Positions 1-7,952 of a stretch of DNA of 64,000 bases are shown in pieces. A program made the translations under genes and the position numbers. This stretch comes from Cereibacter ovatus. GTDB lineage: Bacteria > Pseudomonadota > Alphaproteobacteria > Rhodobacterales > Rhodobacteraceae. The stretch covers positions 1-64,000 of the forward strand of contig NZ_OAOQ01000003.1 of the NCBI RefSeq assembly GCF_900207575.1, in the 5' to 3' direction. Under the pieces are notes generated by a model that was not told where the DNA came from, ran no database searches, and saw only the letters and a program-made list of their open reading frames with translations. Within the stretch, counting starts at the first letter, position 1. Every line of letters starts with the position of its first letter.

Positions 1-103
1 TCACCACCTGCCTGACCTTGCGCAACGGATGCCGCGCGGGGATGCGAGCCTCAAGATCGACATAGCTGAACAGCGAACCGCTCGTCTCGTCCGTCCCCCG
101 CAT
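1..103 (-). CDS. IS1182-like transposase, N-terminal part (runs off the left edge)
   Basis: Read on the minus strand from the ATG at 103, the first 34 codons give a protein beginning MRGTDETSGSLFSYVDLEAR and continuing with a PARHPLRKVR stretch. From memory this N-terminus (LFSYVDLEARVPxxHPLR) is typical of DDE transposases of the IS1182/IS5-related group. The reading frame is open to the window edge, so the catalytic part lies outside. The element therefore extends to the left, and its terminus should lie just upstream of the start, near 165-186. Confidence 0.7.
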   Translation of the reverse strand, partial: MRGTDETSGSLFSYVDLEARIPARHPLRKVRQVV

Positions 104-164
104 CTTTGCCCCCTACGTTACCGTGCCGAGGGTGAATCATGTTCCTCAAACCGGGCCAAGGGCC

Positions 165-186
165 GACTTCTTCAGCAGCCTGTTAG
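165..186. repeat. Probable terminal inverted repeat of the IS at the left edge
   Basis: The stretch containing TTCTTCAGCAGCCTG lies about 60 bases upstream of the transposase start at 103. It resembles the TTTTTCAGCAGCCTG-type ends I associate with IS1182-like elements. The partner end is outside the window, so the exact boundary cannot be fixed. From here to 436 I see no convincing gene. Confidence 0.4.
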
Positions 187-436
187 CACCTGTACCTTGG
201 TTTCGGGAATACTGGGCCACTTCTTCGTTTTTCAGATTTCCGCGAAAAATCAGTGCCTTGACTCGAATCATCCGCTCGGATTGCAGTCATTTCCGATGGA
301 ACGACCGCCCTCCGGCTTACTTACGGCAGGCCGCGTGACCCTCCCGAATACCCCGCGCACCCTGACAGCCTGACCACCTGATCACGATTTTCCCGCCCGT
401 TTCCGGACGGCCCTTTGGCCGCCCGACGGCCCTCTC

Positions 437-1486
437 ATGCCCTGTGGAACCCCCATGCCCCGCATCCCGATCACCGAGCCGATCTTCCCCGATCCCGCCT
501 TGAGCGAGTCCGCCATCCGGGAGCGGCTGTCGCACCATGCCCGGCGCCTGGAGGTGCGGAAGTCGGGGCTTGTCATTCCCGACCATCTCGCCGCGCAGGG
601 CAAGCTTGAGGAGTGGCAGCAGCGTATCGCCCTGTCGCGCACTGTGCGAGAACGCATTGCCCGGCGGGCGGCACGTATTTCGGCGCGCGCCGACCGTCGG
701 TCGCCTCTCTCCCGCCTGAAACGGGAGGAGCGCGAGCGCTTCGAGGTGCTGCGGAACGGCGTGGATCTGGTCGCCCTTCCGTCCGAACACCGCGCGGACG
801 AGATCGCGGCCGCGCTGCACGCGGAGTTTCCCTGGATGGGGTCGGCGAACGAGGCAATCTTGCACGCAATGCGGCGGTCGGTGCAATCCGGCGAAGCGGG
901 GCTGCGATTGCCGCCGATGCTGCTCGACGGGCCGCCCGGCATCGGCAAGAGCCGCTGGGCGCGGCGGCTTGCGGGCCTCATTGGCGTGCCCGAGATGATC
1001 TTCGAGGCCACGAACGAGAATGCCAGTTTCGGCCTCGTTGGGAGTCAGCGCGGCTGGGGCAACGCCGTGCCCGGGCGGCTGGTGAACCTGATCCTCACCC
1101 GGCTGGTCGCCAACCCGGTGATCGTGGTCGATGAGGTCGAAAAGGCCGGCGAGGCGCGGTCCCACCAGGGACGAACCTTCTCGCTGACCGACGCGCTGCT
1201 GCCGCTCCTCGAACCGCTGTCGGCGCGGCGCTGGACCTGCCCCTATTACGAGGTGGCCTTCGACATGGGCTGGATCATCTGGGTGCTGACCTGCAACGAC
1301 TGGCGCCGGCTGCCCGAACCCTTGCTCAGCCGGTGCCCGCCAATCCGGCTGGAGTCGCCGTCGCGCGATCATCTGGTCGCGTTCGCTGGGCGCGAAGGGG
1401 CGCGGCGCAGTCTTTCCGACGCCTCGATCGACGCGGTCTGCACCGCGATCTCCTGGGCGGCGGTACAGGGGCACACCCAGCACTGA
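437..1486 (+). pseudogene. AAA-family ATPase, probably C-terminally truncated
   Basis: The ORF encodes an AAA+ ATPase. Numbered from the ATG at 437, Walker A (GPPGIGKS) is at residues 165-172, Walker B (VIVVDEVEK) at about 228-236, and a sensor-like VLTCNDW and an LLSRCP arginine-finger region follow near residues 295-307. The layout (helical N-terminus, AAA core, start of the lid) resembles Lon-like AAA proteins without a visible protease domain. The last dozen residues (about WAAVQGHTQH) do not look like the family and run into IS-like sequence at 1487-1514, so I infer that the end of the gene was lost to an insertion. Starts at 437 and 455 are both possible and neither has a clear ribosome binding site. 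The substrate is unknown. Confidence 0.6.
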
Positions 1487-1502
1487 GGCCAAGGGATAAG
1501 TC

Positions 1503-1514
1503 TGTCCGGTGAAA
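1503..1514. repeat. IS terminus-like 12-mer (first copy)
   Basis: TGTCCGGTGAAA occurs here and again, in the same orientation, at 3034-3045 directly after an IS3-type transposase remnant. The repeat looks like the end of an IS3-family element. It sits where the AAA ATPase gene breaks off. Confidence 0.45.
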
Positions 1515-1532
1515 GGGGAGTTCTTGCCCTCA

Positions 1533-1626
1533 GCCGATTTGTGCAACAGAGCCGGTGCGCTCCCGCTTCATCCTGACGATGGCCGCCAACAACCTCGCCC
1601 GACTGCCCCGACTGCTGGCCGCATGA
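1533..1626 (+). mobile_element. Nested IS remnants: IS5-type end plus C-terminus of a transposase
   Basis: Bases 1533-1553 include GATTTGTGCAACAGAGCC, the complement of the GGCTCTGTTGCACAAATC ends common on IS5-family elements. Directly after it, codons from about 1555 to the TGA at 1624-1626 read VRSRFILTMAANNLARLPRL followed by LAA. This resembles the last residues of DDE transposases (xxYNLxRLPKLL). Only these fragments are left. On the opposite strand a GTG-started frame from 1775 down to about 1640 (MVAVATSAPAEQ..) could be the N-terminus of a broken hypothetical gene, but I cannot identify it. Confidence 0.45.
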
Positions 1627-1817
1627 CGATGAGCAGGGTCGCTGCGAGCGCCTGGCGCTTGGGCGAGCCACTCGAATGCATTCTGTACCGCGTCCTCGAG
1701 AGCCATGCCAATACCGTCCTTGGCGCTTCCAGGGGCAGTCTGCTCCGCCGGGGCGGAGGTTGCAACGGCGACCACGCACCGCGGGGTGCCGAGGCATCTG
1801 CGGGACGGGCCTTTCCG

Positions 1818-2384
1818 TTACTTGCGCTCCTCGGCCAGCCCCAGTTCCTCCCACATCCAGCGGAAATCATAGTCGGCAAGCGGCGAGCCCTCGTTCCGGG
1901 CGCTGCTGTTCTCCAGATACTTCAGCCAGTCCACTACCTTCCTGCGGACCGCCTGCCGGGGGCTCTTGCCGCCCAGCATAGGGATCGGCCGGTCGAGCGT
2001 TGCGCGGTAGTGCCGGTCGAGATGGTCCTGCATGATCTGGCGGGCGACGTCGGGCGGGATCTCTTCCGCCGGTTCCTCGCGCTCGCCGCGAGCAGCGCGG
2101 TCGCGCATCGCCTGCTCGACGGTCTGGATCGTGGTCAGCGGCGGCCGCAGGAGGTCGCCGACAGCGGCCATGATCATCGCCTCGCCCCGCGCGGCGCGCT
2201 CCTTCGAGTTGACGCGCAGGATCAGCGCCTTGCCCTTCAGTTCCAGCGATCCGAGCACGGTGCCGCCCTCCGAGAAGGTTTCGAGCGCGAGACCTGGCGC
2301 GGCTTCCTTCTTCTTGCCCGTTGCTGGCTTCGTCCGGGCAAGCCAGTCCCACGACTTCGATCCGTCGCGCGACAACGGCATCAC
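1818..2384 (-). pseudogene. Hypothetical protein, N-terminally truncated
   Basis: The reading frame gives up to 188 residues and I do not recognise the family. The C-terminal third contains RHYRATLDRPIPMLGGKSPR, then a helix (VVDWLKYLE) and a WMWEELGL ending. A sequence of the type 'P.LGGksPr.A' followed by a helix occurs at the C-terminus of several bacterial proteins of unknown function. The apparent ATG at 2384 falls on the junction with a transposase remnant on the other strand (2380-2610), so the native start has probably been lost. Base composition matches the neighbours. Confidence 0.5.
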
Positions 2385-2610
2385 TTGCTCGATGAGCCGG
2401 GCCGGAAACGTCTGGGATAATTCGGCGATGGAGAGCTTCTTTTCATCACTGAAGACCGAACGGACGGCACGAAAGGTCTACCGCACCCGAGACGAGGCAC
2501 GCGCCGACGTCTTCGACTACATCGAGCGCTTCTACAACCCGCGCAGACGCCATTCGAAACTCGGCTACCTCAGCCCCATGAAGTTCGAGGCACGCGCCAT
2601 GCTAGCTTAA
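2380..2610 (+). pseudogene. IS3-family transposase (OrfB), C-terminal remnant
   Basis: From 2380 the frame reads ITCSMSRAGNVWDNSAMESF, then FSSLKTE and an IERFYNPRRRHSKLGYLSP segment, ending at the stop at 2610. This is the C-terminal end of the rve integrase core of IS3-family OrfB proteins. The DNSAMESFF motif contains the last catalytic Glu of the DDE triad. The first two catalytic Asp residues and all of OrfA are missing. Upstream in-frame sequence (2032-2379) is only the complement of the truncated hypothetical gene. The remnant therefore marks a junction, not an active element. Confidence 0.8.
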
Positions 2611-2810
2611 CCTCCCGTCCTCGAAACCGGCAGCAGGCCAAATCGACAGCTTCTGCCGCAAGTGCATGCGTCGGATGATGTTCAAAAGCCCCATGTGGAT
2701 CACTCCGTTGCCCCCGCCGCTCTCCGCTTCGGGAAAGGTTCACAGGGCTCAATTCTCAGTGGAAATTACGCGCCTACCCGGATCAGTTCTGGCTGGAAAT
2801 CAACAGCCCC

Positions 2811-3032
2811 TGCTTCACGCCGGTCCAGAGCCCGCAGAGCAACGGCATCTCGGAGGCCTTCGTGAAGACGCTGAAGCGCGACTACGTCCAGGTGACGCCG
2901 TTGCCGGACGCACAGACTGCTCTCGGATTGATCGGAGTCTGGATCGAGGACTGCAACGACAACCACCCGCACTCAGGGCTGAAAATGCGCTCGCCCCACG
3001 AGTTCATCGCAGCCCAAACCGCAACCGCCTGA
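2811..3032 (+). pseudogene. Second IS3-family transposase remnant (different subgroup)
   Basis: Codons from 2811 to the TGA at 3030-3032 read CFTPVQSPQSNGISEAFVKT, then LKRDYV, later NDNHPHSGLKMRSPHEF. This is the C-terminus of OrfB of IS3 elements of the IS2/IS1353-like type, whose usual text is SNGMAEAFVKTFKRDYV and HPHSGLKMRSPREF. It differs from the FSSLKTE-type remnant just upstream, so two separate IS3 insertions have decayed here. A terminus-like 12-mer follows the stop by one base. Confidence 0.75.
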
Positions 3033-3033
3033 G

Positions 3034-3045
3034 TGTCCGGTGAAA
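3034..3045. repeat. IS terminus-like 12-mer (second copy)
   Basis: TGTCCGGTGAAA starts one base after the stop codon of the transposase remnant, as expected for the right end of an IS3 element. It is an identical direct copy of 1503-1514. Confidence 0.5.
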
Positions 3046-3142
3046 CAGGGGCAAGACCAGGGTCTGCGCATCTGCGCCATGCGGAAGCGATTTCATCAAG
3101 ATCGTCGCGCCATAGACCGCGGTCCGGCGCCATTCATTGCGT

Positions 3143-4081
3143 TCATCGGTTCCGCGGAAACAGAGGAGCCAGCACCAGTCCCGCTGTCCCCTGAAGAACG
3201 GTCGCCCCCTCGTCGAACAGCACGGCGTTGCGACCGAACAGACTGTGGTGACCCTGCCGGATGCGGCGAACCAGGGCGATCAGGTCCGGCGAACTGCCCA
3301 CCTTGAGATGTCCGGTGATCTCGCCCGGGTCCACGGCGCTGAGGTCGATGATGCCGACGTCCAGCCCGCCCAGTTCCTCGCGCGTCTGAACGTTGCCGAC
3401 ACGCCGCGCCTTTCCGCGCAGGCGCGCCGACCATCGCAGTGCCTTGTCCTTGTCGGACACCAGCAGATAGATCGGAACGCCCATCGCCAGGACAGTTGCC
3501 GCCTGACGACGAAAAAGGTCAACCTCCAGATCGGCGGCGATCAGGACCAGCGCGTCAATCTTGCGGAGGCTGGCAACGTCTCCCATAAGGGCCAGCGTCC
3601 TGAGACCTTCCATGGCAAGGAACGCCCCCATCGAATGGGCAATGAGGTTGTAACGCTCCAGTCTTGTGCGGCGCATGAGCTGCAACGTCTCGACCAGCGC
3701 GTCGCGGGAAAAAAGCGCATGTTCCCGGTCCGCAGCATAGCCGAGCAGCCGCGCCTCGGACGGCCACGAGAACAGGACGCCAACGCCGGGCGCGGCAAGA
3801 TCGTGCCGCAGTTGGACATGCCGCATCAGCGCCTCGGCGAAGTTGGTGTTGAAGCCGTGGATGAACATGGCACCGATGCGCGGAGGTGGGGCGTCGGCCG
3901 CGGCGGCATTTACCGCATCGACGAAGGCCCGCGGACCGCCGAGCGTTTCGGCATCCTTGACCACGAAGTCTCTGTTGGGGTCCGGCCGGCCCTTCGGGAA
4001 GCGGATCGTGCCGAAGGTATGATCCGGCGGGACGACGACATCGAAGCGCGCGAACCACGACCTGCCGCCACTCCTGGGCAT
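3143..4081 (-). pseudogene. Alpha/beta hydrolase, DUF900 type, probably lacking its N-terminus
   Basis: The 312-residue frame carries the DUF900 esterase pattern: an IHGFNT oxyanion-loop motif at about residues 74-79, an FSWPS segment near 103, and the nucleophile elbow HSMGAF near residues 148-153. DUF900 proteins are predicted serine hydrolases of unknown substrate, normally longer at the N-terminus and often lipoproteins. Here no signal peptide or lipobox is seen, and the only ATG (4079-4081) lies inside a sigma-54 activator fragment on the other strand. I infer that the original 5' end was replaced by a rearrangement. The rest of the frame is intact and could be expressed. Confidence 0.6.
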
Positions 4082-4292
4082 CTCGGAGGCGGCGCGGCGG
4101 GTCGAGGCGCTGGTGCGCGCGATCGCGGCGCAGGATCATCCGGTGGTGATCCGCGGCGCGCCCGGCACCGGCAAGGGGCTTGTCGCGCGGCGCATCCATC
4201 GGCTGTCGGACCGCAGCGCAGCGCCGTTCCTCGAGGTCAACCTGACGCGCGAATCCGATCCGGCCGCCGCGCTGAGCGAAGCGGCCGTGCGA
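4068..4292 (+). pseudogene. Fragment of a sigma-54-dependent activator AAA domain
   Basis: In one frame the bases read LLGISEAARRVEALVRAIAA, then VVIRGAPGTGKGLVARRIH, then PFLEVNLTRES. This is the start of the central domain of NtrC-type enhancer-binding proteins, with Walker A GAPGTGKG and the usual 'PF..VN' strand. The GAFTGA loop, Walker B and the DNA-binding domain are absent. The frame runs on into the ArsR-type gene downstream, but that gene has its own ribosome binding site, so no real fusion protein is implied. Confidence 0.65.
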
Positions 4293-4382
4293 GTTGATCC
4301 GGGACGGGCCGAATGGGGCCAGAGGCGCGCTTCTCCAGCCGGGTTGATCCAGATCAGGGCGTCCAGTCCCCCTCATGCGCCA

Positions 4383-4390
4383 ATGCGCAT
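4383..4390. promoter_or_regulatory. Possible ArsR-type operator
   Basis: A perfect 8-bp palindrome, ATGCGCAT, lies 16 bases before the regulator start, inside CAATGCGCATATTG. ArsR-family repressors usually autoregulate from short AT-containing dyads at this position. No clear -35/-10 pair is evident. Confidence 0.3.
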
Positions 4391-4406
4391 ATTGCGGAGG
4401 AACCTG

Positions 4407-4685
4407 ATGATCGTGACTGTCCTCTCTGCCCTTGCCGAACCGACCCGCCTTTCGGCAATGCGCCTTCTGGCCGATGGGTCGGAACATTGCGTCTGCGAAC
4501 TGATGCGCAAGCTCGGCGCGACGCAAAGCCGGATGTCGCGGCACATGCAGGTGCTGAAGCAGGCCGGCCTCGTGGTCGATCGCCGCGATGCGCAGTGGGT
4601 GCGCTACCGGATCAACCCTGACCTTCCGCCGGCCCTGTCCCGGCTGCTCGATGCCGTGCTGGCTTCAGAGGAGGTCTGGGCATGA
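4407..4685 (+). CDS. ArsR-family metal(loid)-responsive repressor
   Basis: This 92-residue winged-helix regulator has the ArsR layout: ALAEPTRLSAMRLL at residues 8-21, a CVCEL motif with cysteines at 28 and 30, and the recognition helix GATQSRMSRHMQVLKQAGLV. CVC in this helix is the classic As(III)/Sb(III)-binding position of ArsR. The start at 4407 is preferred over the in-frame ATG at 4383 because GGAGG lies 6 bases upstream of it. The stop overlaps the permease start as ATGA, so the two are translationally coupled. Most likely it represses this operon and is released by arsenite or an organoarsenical. Confidence 0.88.
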   Translation: MIVTVLSALAEPTRLSAMRLLADGSEHCVCELMRKLGATQSRMSRHMQVLKQAGLVVDRRDAQWVRYRINPDLPPALSRLLDAVLASEEVWA

Positions 4686-5680
4686 GCGTCTTCGGCTGGA
4701 TGAACGACCAGATCCTGCGGATGGTCTGGCTGAACGATCTTGTGGAGAACGGCGTGCGGGCGGTGGGTCTCGATCCGGCCTCGCGGCTGGGAGGGTCGGT
4801 CCAGTTCTTCGTCTATGACGTGATCAAGATCTTCGCGCTGCTGTCGGTGCTGATCTTCGTCATCTCCTGGGCCCAGAGCCATTCCCCGCCCGAGCGCACC
4901 CGCGCGCTGCTGGGCGGCCGGTCGGGGCTTGGCGCGAACACGATGGCCGCGCTGCTCGGCACGCTGACGCCGTTCTGCTCCTGCTCGTCGATCCCGCTCT
5001 TCATCGGCTTCACCGCCGCCGGCCTGCCGCTGTCGGTCACGTTTTCCTTCCTGATCTCGTCGCCGCTGGTCGATCTTGCCTCGGTGATCCTGCTGGCCTC
5101 GATCTTCAACTGGCCGATCGCGCTGGCCTATGTCGCGGTCGGGCTGGTGGTGGCGGTCGTCGGCGGCACGGTGATCGGCCGGCTGGGGATGGAGGATCAG
5201 GTGGCCGCCTTCGTGCGGACGGCTCCCGTCTCGGGCGAGGCCGAGCGCCTGACGCAGCGCGAGCGGCTGGCCTATGCGCGTGATCAGGTGGCCGAGATCG
5301 TGCGGCGGGTCTGGCCCTATGTGCTCATCGGCGTGGGCATCGGGGCGGCGATCCACAACTGGATCCCTGCCGAGGTGGTCTCGGCCCTGATCGGGCAGGA
5401 CAAGTGGTGGTCGGTCCCGCTGGCGGTGCTGGTGGGGATCCCGATGTACGCCGACATCTTCGGGACGCTGCCGATCGCCGAGGCGCTGGTCGGCAAGGGC
5501 GTGGGATTGGGCACGGTGCTGGCCTTCATGATGGCGGTCACGGCCCTCTCGCTGCCGTCGCTGATCCTGCTGCGGCGCGTGGTGAGACTGCCGCTGCTGG
5601 TCACCTTCACGGGCGTGGTGACGGCGGGCATCCTGTCCATCGGCCTGATCTTCAATGCGATTTCCAACTGGTTCATCTGA
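4682..5680 (+). CDS. ArsP-like permease (DUF318 family)
   Basis: This 332-residue integral membrane protein has about eight hydrophobic segments and the family signature FCSCSSIPLFIGFTAAGLPL near residues 98-117, followed by TFSFLISSPLVD. The paired cysteines (C99, C101) are the hallmark of the ArsP/DUF318 permease family. Characterised ArsP proteins export trivalent organoarsenicals such as MAs(III), and other members sit with thioredoxin-like genes in metal-stress operons. Here it lies between an ArsR repressor with a CVC site and a small thioredoxin. Export of a trivalent arsenical or another soft metal is the best inference, but the exact substrate cannot be read from sequence. A hydrophilic loop at residues 175-205 separates two membrane halves. 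Confidence 0.85.
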   Translation: MSVFGWMNDQILRMVWLNDLVENGVRAVGLDPASRLGGSVQFFVYDVIKIFALLSVLIFVISWAQSHSPPERTRALLGGRSGLGANTMAALLGTLTPFCSCSSIPLFIGFTAAGLPLSVTFSFLISSPLVDLASVILLASIFNWPIALAYVAVGLVVAVVGGTVIGRLGMEDQVAAFVRTAPVSGEAERLTQRERLAYARDQVAEIVRRVWPYVLIGVGIGAAIHNWIPAEVVSALIGQDKWWSVPLAVLVGIPMYADIFGTLPIAEALVGKGVGLGTVLAFMMAVTALSLPSLILLRRVVRLPLLVTFTGVVTAGILSIGLIFNAISNWFI

Positions 5681-5694
5681 AGGGGGAAGCGACC

Positions 5695-5922
5695 ATGATC
5701 ATCAAGATCCTCGGCTCGGGGTGCAGGAAATGCGTGACACTGGCCGAGAATGCCAGTGCCGCCGCCGTGGCGGCGGGCAAGCAGGCCCAGATCATCAAGG
5801 TAACGGATTTCGCCGAGATCGCGGCCTATGGCGTGATGTCTACCCCGGGGCTTGTCGTGGACGACAAGGTGGTGTCGGCCGGCAAGGTGCTGACGGCGGA
5901 GGACATTGCAAAGCTGCTTTGA
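5695..5922 (+). CDS. Small thioredoxin-fold protein
   Basis: A 75-residue protein with the glutaredoxin/thioredoxin-like start MIIKILGSGCRKC (CxxC at residues 10-13), a cis-proline segment STPGLVVDD and a C-terminal helix (TAEDIAKLL). It belongs to the 'redox-active disulfide protein 2' group of minimal thioredoxins. Such genes very often follow ArsP/DUF318 permeases, and a role as reductant or metal-thiol partner of the permease has been proposed. The start at 5695 has a GGGGGAAG-type ribosome binding site, 14 bases after the permease stop. It has no signal peptide and should be cytoplasmic. Confidence 0.85.
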   Translation: MIIKILGSGCRKCVTLAENASAAAVAAGKQAQIIKVTDFAEIAAYGVMSTPGLVVDDKVVSAGKVLTAEDIAKLL

Positions 5923-5972
5923 GGGCCATTTGCCCCTACACGGTTCACCCCTCGGATCAGGAGGTCTCGGCT

Positions 5973-6380
5973 ATGCGAACGCTTCCCATCATCTGGCAAC
6001 GGCTGGTCAGTGCGGACGGCACGACCTGCCCGAGGTGCCACGGCACCGGCGAGGAGGTCCGCCATGCGGTGGCAAGGCTCCGAGCGATGCTTGATCCGCT
6101 CGGGTTCGTGCCCGAGTTGCAGGTGAAAGAGATCGACGAGGCGCGCTTCGCCGCCGACACGCTCCAGTCGAACCAGATCCTGATTGCCGGGCAGCCGCTC
6201 GATGTCTGGCTGGGTGGTGCGACCGGCAGCAGCCGGTGCTGCGACCAGTGCGGGGACAGCGAGTGCCGCACGCTTGAACTGGAGGACCGGTCGTATGAGG
6301 TCATCCCGGAAGACCTCATCCTGAAGGCGGCCCTGAAGGCCGCGTCGGCGCTGGCGGTCTCCTCCCGCGGCGGCGTCTGA
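5973..6380 (+). CDS. DUF2703 protein
   Basis: A 135-residue protein of the DUF2703 family. It has cysteine pairs at CPRC (residues 19-22) and a second cluster CCDQCGDSECR near residues 92-102. It contains a DTLQSNQILIAGQPLDVWLG segment that resembles the substrate-loop region of a thioredoxin-like fold. An AGGAGG ribosome binding site lies 8 bases before the ATG. The family is known mainly from genomic context with arsenic and mercury genes and has no settled biochemical role. The cysteine layout suggests metal(loid) binding or thiol redox work together with the upstream thioredoxin and permease. Confidence 0.75.
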   Translation: MRTLPIIWQRLVSADGTTCPRCHGTGEEVRHAVARLRAMLDPLGFVPELQVKEIDEARFAADTLQSNQILIAGQPLDVWLGGATGSSRCCDQCGDSECRTLELEDRSYEVIPEDLILKAALKAASALAVSSRGGV

Positions 6381-7096
6381 CCGAGCGATCCAAAAGTGGG
6401 CCGGCGCTGTCGCAGCGGGCGTACCCGTTGGCGCGCGTCAGCCCGGTGACCGATGCCCCGGCGGGCGGCTGAGCCGTCACCCGGGATCTGCCGCTTGGTC
6501 AGGGTGCGGGCGGCACAGACGGATCTCCGTTACAAAAGCTTCGCTTGACGTGCAGCCTGACTATTCCATAAATCCCGAAATATAGAAAATGAAGCCGCCG
6601 CCCGCCACTTTGCCGCCCTCGGCCACGCCGGCTGCCTTGCCGTCGTCCGGCTGCTGTTGCGGCATGCGCCGCGGGGGGTGCGGCCGACCGAGATCGCGAC
6701 GACGCTCGGGATGAAGCCGAACACCATCTGGCAGAGCTGGAGGTGGCGGGGCTGACTGGCTCGACGCGCGAGGGCTGCTCGCTGTTCTACAGCGTGCGGC
6801 TGCCCGAACTGGCGGCGCTGATTGGCTGTTCCTGCTCTACAAGTTGGCGGGGATCGTGACCAACCTTGTCCGCAGGCTGGCTCGCCGCGCGTTTCGGGCT
6901 GACCTCGACGCTTTATGCCGGCCTCGGCTTCCTGTGCATCCTCGTAGGTCCGTCCATGGTTCGCATCAGCGGCTGGCGCATGATTATGCTGGCTCAACTC
7001 GGCCGCGCTGCCACGTCTGGCGTGTGAAAGATGGTTCGCGGTTGAACCGCCGTTGAACGCCTTTGCACCCGCCGTACGGCAGCCCCTCAGAATCAT
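6381..7096. other. Stretch without an intact gene downstream of the ars-like operon
   Basis: Apart from the regulator remnant and the transporter-like fragment described at 6588-6842, I find no intact reading frame with a ribosome binding site here. The convergent neighbour (SleB-type hydrolase) ends at 7097. Confidence 0.5.
6588..6842 (+). pseudogene. Second ArsR-family regulator, frame-disrupted remnant
   Basis: One frame reads AARHFAALGHAGCLAVVRLL and RPTEIATTLGMKPNTI, the N-terminal half of an ArsR HTH domain. After about 6737 the homology jumps frame to AELEVAGLTGSTREGCSLFY, with the part of the recognition helix that would read S.HL.. missing. A small deletion of about ten bases explains this. 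The bases that follow (about 6855-7010) can be read as GWLAARFGLTSTLYAGLGFL, reminiscent of a membrane transporter end, but this is too short to assign. Together they look like the broken tail of another metal-resistance operon. Confidence 0.55.
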
Positions 7097-7591
7097 TCAC
7101 CAGCCTCGCCAACCCGTGATGCCCTCGATTGGCTGAGGTGGAACGGGCTGTGTCACGAGGTAATTCTTGCGCTTCTCGTAGAAGGCGTTCCCGCCCGTCA
7201 CGAGGACGTAGTGCATGTTGTCGTAGGGAAACCGGTGGCCGGCGGTATGGAAGAACATCGCGCTGCCGATCATCGGATGGCGCTCGCCCTGCAGGACGGA
7301 CCGGGCCGTCTCGCGCACCAGCGGCAAGGACCGCGAGTCCATCCGTCGGGACATGATGCGGGGAGCGAACTGACCCCGCTGGGCGACGACGCCGCAGACG
7401 GACCTCGGATACTGGCCTGACTCGACGCGGTTCATGACCACGCTGCCCACCGCGACCATCCCGTCGCGGCTGGAGCGGTTGGATTCGAAATACATCGCCC
7501 GCTCCATGCACTCCTGCGGGGAGCGGCCGCAGGCCCCGAGCAGCAGGCCCGCCACGAGACCGGCGAGGAGTGTGGTCCGGGAGAGGTTCAT
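7097..7591 (-). CDS. SleB-type cell wall hydrolase, lipoprotein
   Basis: The 164-residue product starts with a lipoprotein signal (MNLSRTTLLAGLVAGLLLGA followed by Cys21 in an LGAC lipobox). It continues with the Hydrolase_2/SleB domain: MERAMYFESN with the catalytic-type Glu, AVGSVVMNRVESG, CGVVAQRGQF and FHTAG..FPYDN. SleB-type enzymes are lytic transglycosylase-like peptidoglycan hydrolases; in non-sporulating bacteria they act in wall turnover. A lipid anchor suggests the outer membrane periplasmic face. I chose the start at 7591 because it gives the signal peptide directly; longer in-frame sequence upstream has no family similarity. Confidence 0.85.
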   Translation of the reverse strand: MNLSRTTLLAGLVAGLLLGACGRSPQECMERAMYFESNRSSRDGMVAVGSVVMNRVESGQYPRSVCGVVAQRGQFAPRIMSRRMDSRSLPLVRETARSVLQGERHPMIGSAMFFHTAGHRFPYDNMHYVLVTGGNAFYEKRKNYLVTQPVPPQPIEGITGWRGW

Positions 7592-7952
7592 CGCGAAATC
7601 CTCATCGAGCAATCCGTCCCTGCGGCGCCACCGGCAGGGCAAGCGGAAGCGCCTTGAGCCGCCTCGCGTCCTCGCCAACCGCCGGCACCCGACTTGCCGC
7701 TCGCGAGGATCAGTGCAGGGCCGATCACGTCTCTCGGGTTCAAGCGCATCCTTCCGCCTCTGAACATCCGGGGGCACAGGTCGCACCCCGAGTTTCGTCA
7801 GTGTTATCCGCCTCTTGCACGAGATCTCCCCGACGGCAAGGACCAGAAGTCGGGGCTGCAAGAACCGCGCGGGACAGACTTTACCCCCCAAACCGGGACA
7901 ATCTTGCCCGATTTGGGAGGAACTTTCGCCGCAGCGACACAAAGGCTGTCGC
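7592..7952. other. Intergenic stretch between nrdJ and the SleB-type gene
   Basis: About 360 bases without a supported gene. Reading frames here are antisense or out-of-phase extensions of neighbours. It should contain the promoter for the hydrolase and the end of the nrdJ transcript; I see no clear T-rich terminator. Confidence 0.5.

Noticed and set aside
4113-4685. A fused sigma-54 AAA / ArsR protein of 190 residues
   Set aside because: The AAA part is a small fragment, and the ArsR part has its own GGAGG and ATG at 4407. The fusion is only an open frame.
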